Shown piece by piece: positions 1 through 7,318 of a stretch of DNA of 18,597 bases (the first letter of the stretch is position 1; the number at the start of each line of letters is the position of its first letter). The stretch is taken from contig CAYUOS010000057.1 in NCBI GenBank assembly GCA_964446435.1, forward strand, positions 1 through 18,597, read 5' to 3'. The notes under the pieces were generated by a model. It ran no database searches. It was given only the letters and a program-made list of their open reading frames with translations, and had not been told where the DNA came from. Origin of the DNA: SLNP01 sp964446435 (GTDB taxonomy: Bacteria > Bacteroidota > Bacteroidia > Bacteroidales > VadinHA17). The position numbers and the translations under genes were made by a program.

Positions 1-49
1 CAGAGGATTCAGATTCATCAAACCGGTATTTGAAGAAGCACTATCATGA
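1..49 (+). CDS. C-terminal end of an unidentified protein (partial)
   Basis: The frame starting at base 2 is open from the window edge and reads RGFRFIKPVFEEALS before a TGA stop at 47-49. That stop overlaps the ATG of the following thiolase as ATGA (46-49), the usual sign of translationally coupled genes in one operon. Only 15 residues are visible, so the product cannot be named. The context suggests an enzyme of the same CoA-thioester or aromatic catabolic pathway, but that is inference. Confidence 0.6.
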   Translation, partial: RGFRFIKPVFEEALS

Positions 50-1248
50 GAGAAGCATATATCTGTGATGCAATCAGAACACCAATAGGCCGGTATGGAG
101 GATCACTCTCACCGGTCAGGCCAGACGACCTTGCGGCATTGGTAATCAGGCAAATCATTGACAGGAACCCGGGCATTGTACCCGGGGAGATAAATGACGT
201 ACTCTTTGGGTGTGCCAACCAGGCCGGAGAAGATAACCGCAATATTGCCAGAATGGCCTTGCTGATAGCAGGATTACCTGAAACAGTTCCGGGTGCCACA
301 ATAAACAGGCTTTGCGGCTCGGGCATGGATGCTGCAGGAATTGCCGCCCGTGCAATCAGGGCCGGAGAGGCTGATATAATTATTGCAGGAGGTGTTGAAA
401 GCATGTCGAGGTCCCCATTTGTAATGGACAAGGCATCGGAGCCATTCTCAAGGTCTGTCAGGCTTTATGATACGACTATCGGCTGGAGGTTCATTAACAA
501 GGTACTAGAGAGTAAGTACGGTTCAGAATCGATGATTGAAACCGCTGAAAACATTGCTTCTGATTACAACATCAGCCGAGAAGACCAGGATAAATTTGCA
601 TACCATAGCCAGGCAAAGGCACATATGGCACAAACAGACAATCTCTTTGCCGATGAGTTGATTGAGGTTTCCATACCCCAGAGAAAGGGAGATCCGGTTA
701 TTGTAAAAACCGACGAGCATCCCCGGCTAACGACTCTGGAAAAGCTGTCTGAATTGAAGCCAATAAGCCGTCCCAATGGCACTATAACCGCCGGAAACGC
801 ATCGGGGGTCAATGATGGAGCCTCTGCAATAATAGTAGCTTCAGAAGAGGCAGTAAAAAGGTATAATCTGATTCCCCGGGCCCGCATCGCAGGAATGGAG
901 GTTGCAGGGGTGTTGCCTAGAATAATGGGAATGGGACCTGTGCCTTCAACAAAGAGACTGCTTGAAAGGCTTGGGCTTACGCTTAATCAGCTTGATATTA
1001 TAGAGATCAATGAAGCTTTTGCAGCACAGGCTCTGGGATGCACAAGAGAATTGGGTCTGGCTGACGATGACAACAGGATTAACCCGCTGGGCGGAGCCAT
1101 AGCGCTGGGACATCCTCTCGGCATGAGCGGTGCAAGGCTGATAACAACCGCATTTCATCAGTTGCAGCGCAGAGGTGGAAAGAGGGCTTTGTGCACGATG
1201 TGCATAGGCGTAGGTCAGGGCATATCCATGGTTCTTGAAAGGGTATAG
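46..1248 (+). CDS. pcaF: 3-oxoadipyl-CoA / PaaJ-type thiolase
   Basis: This is a 400-residue thiolase, full length for the family. It closely resembles PcaF (3-oxoadipyl-CoA thiolase, beta-ketoadipate pathway) and PaaJ (phenylacetate pathway) from the very N-terminus (MREAYICDAIRTPIGRYGG) onward. Typical PcaF/PaaJ blocks are GCANQAGEDNRN near 55-66, GGVESMSRSPFVM and TTIGWRFIN. The nucleophilic cysteine is C90 in NRLCGSGMD, the catalytic histidine is H356 in GHPLGMSGAR, and the second catalytic cysteine is C386 in CIGVG. It would cleave a 3-oxoacyl-CoA with CoA to acetyl-CoA plus a shortened acyl-CoA in the cytoplasm. The ATG overlaps the upstream stop, which fixes the start. PcaF and PaaJ cannot be separated by sequence alone, and no other pathway gene is visible here. 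A general acetyl-CoA acetyltransferase is less likely given these blocks. Confidence 0.93.
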   Translation: MREAYICDAIRTPIGRYGGSLSPVRPDDLAALVIRQIIDRNPGIVPGEINDVLFGCANQAGEDNRNIARMALLIAGLPETVPGATINRLCGSGMDAAGIAARAIRAGEADIIIAGGVESMSRSPFVMDKASEPFSRSVRLYDTTIGWRFINKVLESKYGSESMIETAENIASDYNISREDQDKFAYHSQAKAHMAQTDNLFADELIEVSIPQRKGDPVIVKTDEHPRLTTLEKLSELKPISRPNGTITAGNASGVNDGASAIIVASEEAVKRYNLIPRARIAGMEVAGVLPRIMGMGPVPSTKRLLERLGLTLNQLDIIEINEAFAAQALGCTRELGLADDDNRINPLGGAIALGHPLGMSGARLITTAFHQLQRRGGKRALCTMCIGVGQGISMVLERV

Positions 1249-1250
1249 AA

Positions 1251-1268
1251 GGATATTCTCAGATATCC
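1251..1268. other. Small stem-loop between convergent genes
   Basis: The sequence GGATAT-TCTCAG-ATATCC forms a perfect 6-bp stem with a 6-base loop. It starts 2 bases after the thiolase stop and runs over the stop codon of the convergent YihY gene. Its position suggests a 3'-end structure usable from both strands, but no T-run follows on either strand, so it is not a standard intrinsic terminator. Confidence 0.35.
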
Positions 1269-2596
1269 CTGATCAGCATCTCTGCCCCTGATTCTGAAAC
1301 CACACTGGTACATGTTTCTATCATTCCCGCAACTTTCTCATACTTCGAATCCCTAATAACGGTTGGCAGTTCAGAGCCTCTCTTTTCCAGCTTGTCGAGA
1401 ACGAAGCCCACGGTCATTTTGTTAATATCGAGTCCGGGCTGGTAGATCCTCTGTTTGTTCTTGTCACCTACCAACTGGACAAGCAGGCCGGCTTCAGTCA
1501 GGTCATGAATGATCTCACTGCTTATTCTGACGGGTATTCTCATGCTCGCTGCTATTATTTCAGCTCCCACAGGTTCCTTACCCTGATAAAATCTCTTTAC
1601 AAATGCAGAAAGGATCATTATTGTAAGTATCTTCTTCTGATACGAACTGATATTTATTGAATCGGACTCAAACTCATATCTCAGCACATTCTGGTTTGCG
1701 AATGATAATTCCGCGCCAAGCAACACTATAAGCCATGAGGTTTGTATCCAAACCATAAACAGAGGGAATGCGGCGAAGCTTCCATAAATTGCACTGAGAC
1801 GTGTAATACCTATCTGCAGGTCAATGTAGAACCACTGGACGAATTGCAGGAGTGTCCCTGCCACAATTCCGGCTAAAAATGCTGAGCCGAACCTCACCTT
1901 TGTGTTTGGCAAGACAATATAAACAAAGGTAAGAACCAACCATACCATAACATATGGTGTGAGCTTCAGAAGAAAGGTAATCAACGGTTTAAATGCCTCG
2001 AGTATCCGGGCTGTCTCCATAAAGCCAGTAAGCTTGGTGGAAATAAAGACAGTAATACTGCTTGAAAGAATAACAAAAACCGGGGCTATAAGCATTATCG
2101 CAAGGTAGTCGGTAAATTTTCGTATCCACGGCCTCTGTTGCCGAACCTGCCAGATATGATTGAATGAACTTTCGAAATGGTCAAGCAACTGCATAACCGA
2201 CCAGAGCAGGATTACAACACCGATACCTGCCATATATCCTCCTTTTGTTGACTGCAGCGCATTATCGGCAACAGAGAGAATCCAGCCGAGTACCTCCTGT
2301 TGAGAGGCAAACTCACTTGTTAGCCTGCCTTCAAGATCACCTTCGAGGCCGAACCCCTTGGCTACCGCAAAAGCAATAGCTGCCATAGGAATAATGGAAA
2401 GCAGAGTATATAGAGTAAGAGATGCTGCCCGCAATTGAACCTTATCCTGCCTGAACCCCCTTGCAGCCAGAACGATTGTCCTGATGTATTTAATCACAAT
2501 ACCGCGTCCACGCGAAGCCTGGGAAAGGCTTGTATTCCAGACAGCATGATTGAACTGCCTGAACTTGTCTAAAATCCATTTTATGGGTCGGGCCAT
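1259..2596 (-). CDS. YihY/BrkB family (UPF0761) inner-membrane protein
   Basis: This 445-residue membrane protein belongs to the YihY/virulence factor BrkB family, once misannotated as ribonuclease BN. The family signature near residues 56-85 (QLRAASLTLYTLLSIIPM) opens the first membrane segment. Further hydrophobic segments lie near 120-140, 165-190, 210-232, 237-258 and 275-295, the last containing YGSFAAFPLFMVWIQ and LLGAELSF. About 325-395 looks like a winged-helix domain (GAEIIAASMRIPVRISSEII), a C-terminal extension I recall in related Bacteroidota proteins. Transport or envelope roles have been proposed for the family, but no substrate is established. The frame is open to a TTG at 2623, but that TTG lies inside the TATATTTG promoter element. 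I therefore choose the ATG at 2596 (MARPIKW), about 20 bases downstream of the expected transcript start. It converges with the thiolase 10 bases away. Confidence 0.88.
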   Translation of the reverse strand: MARPIKWILDKFRQFNHAVWNTSLSQASRGRGIVIKYIRTIVLAARGFRQDKVQLRAASLTLYTLLSIIPMAAIAFAVAKGFGLEGDLEGRLTSEFASQQEVLGWILSVADNALQSTKGGYMAGIGVVILLWSVMQLLDHFESSFNHIWQVRQQRPWIRKFTDYLAIMLIAPVFVILSSSITVFISTKLTGFMETARILEAFKPLITFLLKLTPYVMVWLVLTFVYIVLPNTKVRFGSAFLAGIVAGTLLQFVQWFYIDLQIGITRLSAIYGSFAAFPLFMVWIQTSWLIVLLGAELSFANQNVLRYEFESDSINISSYQKKILTIMILSAFVKRFYQGKEPVGAEIIAASMRIPVRISSEIIHDLTEAGLLVQLVGDKNKQRIYQPGLDINKMTVGFVLDKLEKRGSELPTVIRDSKYEKVAGMIETCTSVVSESGAEMLIRDI

Positions 2597-2620
2597 TACA
2601 TCGATATTTAATCTGTTCAG

Positions 2621-2628
2621 CAAATATA
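2621..2628 (-). promoter_or_regulatory. Promoter -7 element for the YihY gene
   Basis: The minus strand reads TATATTTG, a full match to the Bacteroidota -7 consensus TAnnTTTG. The expected transcript start is near 2615, leaving a leader of about 20 bases before the ATG at 2596. The -33 side is weak: only TTTC lies about 22 bases upstream. Confidence 0.5.
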
Positions 2629-2668
2629 CTAAATCAACTATTAACAGAGAGAAATCATGTAATTACCT

Positions 2669-2676
2669 TACCTTTG
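2669..2676 (+). promoter_or_regulatory. Promoter -7 element for the D-TA/DSD-like gene
   Basis: TACCTTTG on the plus strand fully matches TAnnTTTG. Expected initiation near 2682 leaves a leader of about 30 bases to the ATG at 2713. No TTG is present 17-23 bases upstream, so the -33 half is unsupported. The element is divergent to the YihY promoter 40 bases away. Confidence 0.5.
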
Positions 2677-2712
2677 CGTTCAGGCAAATCAGAATATTCT
2701 CAAGACAGAAAT

Positions 2713-3813
2713 ATGGATATGACGAAAATCAAGAAACCGGTACTGCTCCTTGATGAAGCTAAAGCGAGGGAAAACATCAGTTTTATGAAGAATAAGGCGG
2801 AAAGGTCAGGTGTAGCTTTCCGTCCTCATTTCAAAACTCATCAGTCAGCTGCCATAGGTGAATGGTTCAGGGAGGCAGGAACTGAACGAATTACAGTTTC
2901 ATCAGCAACTATGTGCAGGTACTTCCTTGACAATGGATGGGATGACATCACGGTTGCCTTTCCTGTTAATCCGAGAGAGTCTGAAGATTTCAACAGAATC
3001 TCCAGAAGAATCAAACTAAATATTCTTGTCTCAGATTATGAGCAATTTGCAGCTTTTGCTGACAGATTCAATGAAGATGCAAATATTCTTATAAAGATTG
3101 ACACGGGTTACCGAAGATCCGGAGTCGACTGGAACAGCTATCCCGACCTGGTGCGAATATATGACCTTGTGAATGAAACCCCCAATCTTCGCATAATGGG
3201 GTTCCTTACACATTCAGGACATACCTACTCTGTATCAGGAGCTGAAAAGGTGATGGAGATTTTCAATGACACAAGAAGGAAGATTCTTCACACAAAAGAG
3301 GTTGCTCCTTTCAATGACGTTATTGTTTCAATCGGCGATACTCCTTCATGCAGCATATCAGAGGATTTTACAGGCATCGACGAGATCAGACCGGGCAACT
3401 TCGTCTTTTATGATCTGATGCAGGTGAATATCGGATCATGCGACACCGGCAGGGTGGCTGTGGCCCTTGCTGCACCTGTGGTATCTGTTAACAGGCATTA
3501 CAACGAGCTTATTACCTATGGAGGAGCTATTCATCTCTCCAAGGAGTACATTACGGGCAACGACGGAGAGAGGATTTATGGTAAGGCTTATCTGCTTTCG
3601 GATGAAGGATGGGACCTCGACTCTGAAGTGGGTTATGTCAAAAGTCTGACCCAGGAGCACGGCATAGTCCAGGTTGCAGAATCTATGAGACTTAAGGTCA
3701 AACCCGGTGATATAATTGCAATACTGCCTGTACACAGTTGCCTTACAGTAGACCTGATGAGAAGCTATATCACACTTGATGAGAAGATAATTACAGGTCT
3801 TTGTCCCAAATAG
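2713..3813 (+). CDS. PLP enzyme, D-threonine aldolase / D-serine dehydratase-like family
   Basis: This 366-residue, fold-type III PLP enzyme has an alanine racemase-like barrel at the N-terminus and a metal-binding D-serine dehydratase-like domain at the C-terminus. The PLP lysine is K41 in RPHFKTHQS, the family motif. The C-terminal metal site is H341 and C343 in LPVHSCLTVDL. To my knowledge eukaryotic-type D-serine dehydratases use a His-x-Cys zinc pair, whereas characterised D-threonine aldolases use His-x-Asp. This one therefore leans to D-serine dehydratase or another beta-hydroxy-D-amino acid lyase; the substrate is not proven. The open frame extends to a TTG at 2674, but that codon lies in the promoter -7 element, so translation starts at ATG 2713 or possibly ATG 2719. 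It appears to be monocistronic, converging on the glycosyltransferase. Confidence 0.85.
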   Translation: MDMTKIKKPVLLLDEAKARENISFMKNKAERSGVAFRPHFKTHQSAAIGEWFREAGTERITVSSATMCRYFLDNGWDDITVAFPVNPRESEDFNRISRRIKLNILVSDYEQFAAFADRFNEDANILIKIDTGYRRSGVDWNSYPDLVRIYDLVNETPNLRIMGFLTHSGHTYSVSGAEKVMEIFNDTRRKILHTKEVAPFNDVIVSIGDTPSCSISEDFTGIDEIRPGNFVFYDLMQVNIGSCDTGRVAVALAAPVVSVNRHYNELITYGGAIHLSKEYITGNDGERIYGKAYLLSDEGWDLDSEVGYVKSLTQEHGIVQVAESMRLKVKPGDIIAILPVHSCLTVDLMRSYITLDEKIITGLCPK

Positions 3814-3839
3814 CAAACCTCTCTAAATATCCCGATCCT

Positions 3840-4772
3840 TTATAGTACCGGAAGTATATTCCTTCTCCTGTGTATTGCCCGGTACGTTGCGAAAAGTGTA
3901 ATTCTGAATATTGCAAATTTGAATAGTGATACGTTTGAAGAATCAAGGGCTATCTCCAGCCTGTCCCTATACCTGATATAGAAACCTGCAAGAAAGTATG
4001 CAAGGCCCAGCCGCGCAAGCCTGTCATAGGTTCTTACAAGCCTGACACTTGAAGCAAATGTTTTCCTGTCAGTTACCTTATCGCACAGAATACTGAGGTT
4101 TTCTATTCCCTGTCTGATCTTTGAGAGATATTCAGAATTTGACTCAATACCCTCATGTATGAGACCGTTATTTATGTGAAGAACATCAATTCCTGCCTTA
4201 TTCAGCTGGTAACCAAGGAGAGTGTCCTCATGTCCGTATTGCTTTAGTTCCTCATTGAACCGAATCTTCATAAAGGTTTCCTTTTCTACCAGAAAATTGA
4301 AACCTGAGAACCTGGCGTGAGGGTGCCTGTTTCTGTCAGAAGCTTTTCTCTGTTCCCTCTTTCTTCCATATTTCCAGCGCAGCATCTTGTCGGGATCGGC
4401 CGGTGGATAATCCGGGTAAATCACTCCTCCGCAGATTACCTTTGCTGTTTTTAGAAGAGATAACCAGCCACGGAGATAGTTTTCTGCTGTGCCGGGTATC
4501 ATTGCATCCGCATCTATGAACAGCAGGTAATCGCCATTTGCCTGAGATGCCAGACGGTTTCTGATTGCAGCCCGTCCGATGTTCCTCTCAGATGAAATCA
4601 TAGTGACCCTGCCATTCAGCAGCAATTCATATCTCGCGATGTACTCAGGTGAGGATCCGTCACTTCCGATAATAAGTTCAGAAAACTCTGGTATGGTCTC
4701 CATTGACTCCCTCAGAGAGTGGACCAGTACTGTAATATCATAATTATAGACCGGAATTAGGATGGAAATCAT
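3840..4772 (-). CDS. Family 2 glycosyltransferase
   Basis: This is a 310-residue GT-A glycosyltransferase of family 2. The N-terminus MISILIPVYNYD is the classic opening strand of the nucleotide-sugar domain. SDGSS at about 37-41 and the NIGRAAIRNR block at 64-73 follow. The DAD at 87-89 (LLFIDADAM) supplies the metal/nucleotide-binding acids, and HED at 181-183 fits the catalytic-base region of this family. No clear membrane segment is seen, so it is probably cytoplasmic or peripheral, adding sugars to a polysaccharide or lipid-linked acceptor; donor and acceptor are unknown. The frame extends 28 codons upstream to 4856, but those codons cover the promoter at 4797-4826. The ATG at 4772 is therefore the start. 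No other glycan gene adjoins it. Confidence 0.88.
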   Translation of the reverse strand: MISILIPVYNYDITVLVHSLRESMETIPEFSELIIGSDGSSPEYIARYELLLNGRVTMISSERNIGRAAIRNRLASQANGDYLLFIDADAMIPGTAENYLRGWLSLLKTAKVICGGVIYPDYPPADPDKMLRWKYGRKREQRKASDRNRHPHARFSGFNFLVEKETFMKIRFNEELKQYGHEDTLLGYQLNKAGIDVLHINNGLIHEGIESNSEYLSKIRQGIENLSILCDKVTDRKTFASSVRLVRTYDRLARLGLAYFLAGFYIRYRDRLEIALDSSNVSLFKFAIFRITLFATYRAIHRRRNILPVL

Positions 4773-4796
4773 ATCAGCCTGTCTTGTACCTTCCTG

Positions 4797-4826
4797 CAAA
4801 AGTACCATATTAATTGAAATATTCAA
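4797..4826 (-). promoter_or_regulatory. Bacteroidota promoter for the glycosyltransferase
   Basis: On the minus strand TTG (4826-4824), a 19-base spacer and TACTTTTG (4804-4797) match the TTG/TAnnTTTG consensus. The transcript should start near 4791, about 20 bases before the ATG at 4772. It lies back-to-back with the promoter at 4838-4868. Confidence 0.72.
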
Positions 4827-4837
4827 CCCGAGAAGCA

Positions 4838-4868
4838 TTTGGCAGAGATATTGCATATGCTAATTTTG
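4838..4868 (+). promoter_or_regulatory. Bacteroidota promoter for the TlpA-like lipoprotein
   Basis: TTTG (4838-4841), a 19-base spacer and TAATTTTG (4861-4868) match the consensus completely. Initiation near 4874 leaves about 18 bases before the ATG at 4892 and excludes the upstream in-frame start at 4814. Confidence 0.75.
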
Positions 4869-4891
4869 TGACGAAAACCAACAGGTCAGAA

Positions 4892-6316
4892 ATGAAAAGA
4901 GTAACAATGATTATTGTACTGGCTGCATTAATGCTCAACACCGACTGCCAGACTTCATCAGGGAAAGGATACAGAATAGATCTGACAGTTAAAGGACTGG
5001 AAAACAAAGTGGTATATCTGGCCTACCACTTCGGCAGCAGACAGTATATCAAGGATTCGGTTATGCTTGATATGGCCGGGAGAGGTGTTCTGTCAGGTGA
5101 GGTCAGACTCGATGAGGGAGTATATATAATCGCCTTTCCTGACAACAGGTATATTGAGTTTCTGGTAACAGGTAACCAGGATTTCTCAATGAAATGTGAG
5201 GAAAAAGATCCCTTGAAGAGCATGGAATTTACAAGATCTCCTGAAAATAAGGCATTTTCGTCTTTCCAGAAAAGATGGGCTGAATTGCACAACGTCTCAG
5301 CTTCACTCCGAACAAGGTATGCTGCAAACAGAATCAACAGTGATTCAACAAGAATTATTGGTGCTGCAATTGAATCAAATGAGAGGGAGATGAAGTCTTA
5401 TATAAATACCATTATTTCTGAGAACAGGGGGTCGCTTGTTGCATCTTTGCTGAAATCAATGCTACCTGTCGAGGTTCCTGAGTTCAATATTCCTTCTGTC
5501 TCCTCCAACCCTGACTCAATCAGATGGTTAATGACATATAATTACAATAAGGATCACTACTTTGACAACTTTGACCTTAGCGATGAACGACTTCTGAGAA
5601 GTCCGGTATATCACGGCAAACTGCATTACTATTTTACCGAGGTTGTACTTCAGTATCCTGATTCAATTATGAAGAGTATAGACAAGGTTCTTGCCCTGGC
5701 CGGAGGAAGCCCCAGAACATGGCAGTATGTAGCTGTCTACCTTTTCAATCATTTCAGGGAGAGCACCATCATGGGGCATGACGCGATTGTCGTTAAACTG
5801 GCCGATGATATCTATCTTTCAGGAAAGGCTGACTGGGCCTCAATGGATTTTATAGACAACCTTCGAAGAGATGTAGATAGGCTAAGGCCATCACTTATTG
5901 GAAATCAGGCTATTAACATTACTATGGAGACCTATGGGCATGGTATTGTGTCTCTTCAGCATATTAAGTCAGAATTTCTTGTTCTCTATTTCTGGGAACC
6001 AGATTGCGGTCACTGCAAAACGGCTACTCCCATACTGCATGAGTTTTACCTGAGAAACAAGGAAAAAGGCATTGAGGTATTTTCGGTTAGTACTCAGCCT
6101 GATAGAAAAGCCTGGGAGAAATACATAATCGACAACGGTCTCTCCTGGATAAACGGATGGGATCCTGACAGGTTAACTCACTATGATTTCTTTTACAACA
6201 TTACGGCTACACCAACCATCTTCATACTAAACAGCGAAAAGAAGATAATAGCAAAGAAACTCCCGGCAGAGAGCGTCGAAGCATTTATCGAAAACTACAG
6301 AAAATACGGCAGATAG
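4892..6316 (+). CDS. TlpA-like thioredoxin-fold lipoprotein (DUF4369/DUF5106 type)
   Basis: This 474-residue exported protein has three parts. Residues 1-19 are a signal peptide ending in a candidate lipobox cysteine C19 (LMLNTDC; aspartate before the cysteine is unusual, so ordinary signal peptidase cleavage is possible). A beta-rich DUF4369-like part covers about 25-115, and a DUF5106-like helical middle about 200-330. A thioredoxin/AhpC-TSA-like domain starts near 345, with active site WEPDCGHC (C372, C375) and the cis-proline P441 in TATPTIF. Such proteins act as periplasmic thiol-disulfide reductases or resolvases in Bacteroidota; the client protein is unknown. The longer frame to 4814 is rejected because the promoter lies inside it. 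The TAG stop directly abuts the stop of the convergent btuD with no base between. Confidence 0.87.
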   Translation: MKRVTMIIVLAALMLNTDCQTSSGKGYRIDLTVKGLENKVVYLAYHFGSRQYIKDSVMLDMAGRGVLSGEVRLDEGVYIIAFPDNRYIEFLVTGNQDFSMKCEEKDPLKSMEFTRSPENKAFSSFQKRWAELHNVSASLRTRYAANRINSDSTRIIGAAIESNEREMKSYINTIISENRGSLVASLLKSMLPVEVPEFNIPSVSSNPDSIRWLMTYNYNKDHYFDNFDLSDERLLRSPVYHGKLHYYFTEVVLQYPDSIMKSIDKVLALAGGSPRTWQYVAVYLFNHFRESTIMGHDAIVVKLADDIYLSGKADWASMDFIDNLRRDVDRLRPSLIGNQAINITMETYGHGIVSLQHIKSEFLVLYFWEPDCGHCKTATPILHEFYLRNKEKGIEVFSVSTQPDRKAWEKYIIDNGLSWINGWDPDRLTHYDFFYNITATPTIFILNSEKKIIAKKLPAESVEAFIENYRKYGR

Positions 6317-7318
6317 TCAAAACAGGCTTCTTATATACACAGAAAGATCGTAGAGATTACCGAATGATTTTTCTACTCCTTTAGCACTGACCTTCCAGAT
6401 ATTACCTTCTTCCACACATTCAACATTAATGCTTGATTCACCGGGTTTGACAATAATCGAATAGCCAGCCCTGTTCAGTGCTTTCATTGTCCAGTGAGCG
6501 ACCATCCCTGTTCCTGACACATAAGCCTCTCCCCTCGCCTCCCTGACCGGATAAAAGCCACCATCTGACTTTCTGAACTTAACAGAGTCACACGAGAAAA
6601 TGCTTTCAAGAGCCCCGCTCAGAACGAGGTCTTCCGGGGCTCCGCTATTAATGCCTTGTTCTGTGAGTATCCATATCACATCTGACTCTCCCATGGCCGA
6701 CTGAAGGTCATGAGTTGACATAATTATTGTCTTTCCGTTAATTCGGGTTATACGGTGCAACAGGCTCATTATTTCGTGGCGGTTCCTGATATCAAGAAAT
6801 GCAGCGGGCTCATCCATTATGAGCAGGTCTGTCTCCTGCGCAAGAACCCTTGCTATCATTGATCTCTGTCTCTCGCCATCAGACAATTCACTTATGAATC
6901 TGTTTATCAGAGCTGATACTCCTGTCTGTTCGGCTGACCTGTGAATAATCCTCCTGTCATTTTCCGAAATGGTACCGAACCAGTTTGTATATGGGTACCT
7001 GCCTGTTGCAATAAGATCAAATACCGTCATATTCGGGGCATTGACAATTTCGGTAGAGATATAGCCCACTTTCCTGGCAAATTCCATGAGATCGACAGTA
7101 TTAATCTCGATGCCATCCAGTTCAATCCTGCCTGATATCCTGTCGGTAACTCCGGCAACGGTCCTGAGAAAGGTACTCTTACCGATACCGTTATGACCAA
7201 TAACCGAAACCAGTTCACCCTTCCTGATGCAGCCCTTCAGGGGTGGCATCAGGGCCATTCCCTGATAGCCAATCACCATATCTGATATCTTTAGAATTGG
7301 GGTACCGGCTTCTTTCAT
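6317..7318 (-). CDS. btuD: Cobalamin ABC transporter ATP-binding protein
   Basis: This 333-residue ABC ATPase of the FecE/BtuD group carries Walker A GHNGIGKST (41-49), signature LSDGE (145-149), Walker B LLIMDE (165-170) and switch histidine H203 in MSTHD. It should dimerise on the cytoplasmic face of BtuC and power import. The nucleotide-binding domain ends near 235. The remaining ~95 residues form an extra domain (GMVAHWTMKALNRAGYSI) absent from E. coli BtuD, though I recall similar tails on Bacteroidota homologues. Its ATG overlaps the btuC stop by one base (TGATG), so the two are translationally coupled. It is the last gene of the operon headed by the B12 riboswitch. By sequence alone it could serve haem or siderophore uptake; the riboswitch and BtuB/BtuG context favours cobalamin. 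Confidence 0.88.
   Translation of the reverse strand: MKEAGTPILKISDMVIGYQGMALMPPLKGCIRKGELVSVIGHNGIGKSTFLRTVAGVTDRISGRIELDGIEINTVDLMEFARKVGYISTEIVNAPNMTVFDLIATGRYPYTNWFGTISENDRRIIHRSAEQTGVSALINRFISELSDGERQRSMIARVLAQETDLLIMDEPAAFLDIRNRHEIMSLLHRITRINGKTIIMSTHDLQSAMGESDVIWILTEQGINSGAPEDLVLSGALESIFSCDSVKFRKSDGGFYPVREARGEAYVSGTGMVAHWTMKALNRAGYSIIVKPGESSINVECVEEGNIWKVSAKGVEKSFGNLYDLSVYIRSLF

Noticed and set aside
18..431. Minus-strand open frame of 137 codons inside the thiolase
   Set aside because: It is antisense to a gene with clear catalytic motifs and has low-complexity composition typical of a shadow frame.
2597..2623. N-terminal extension of the YihY gene to a TTG at 2623
   Set aside because: The TTG is part of the TATATTTG promoter element, so it would not be in the transcript.
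2674..2712. N-terminal extension of the PLP enzyme to a TTG at 2674
   Set aside because: The TTG is part of the TACCTTTG promoter element; family similarity begins only after ATG 2713.
4773..4856. 28-codon N-terminal extension of the glycosyltransferase
   Set aside because: It spans the gene's own promoter, and the GT2 fold starts exactly at MISILIPVYN.
4814..4891. N-terminal extension of the TlpA-like lipoprotein
   Set aside because: It spans the promoter and would bury the signal peptide behind 26 residues.
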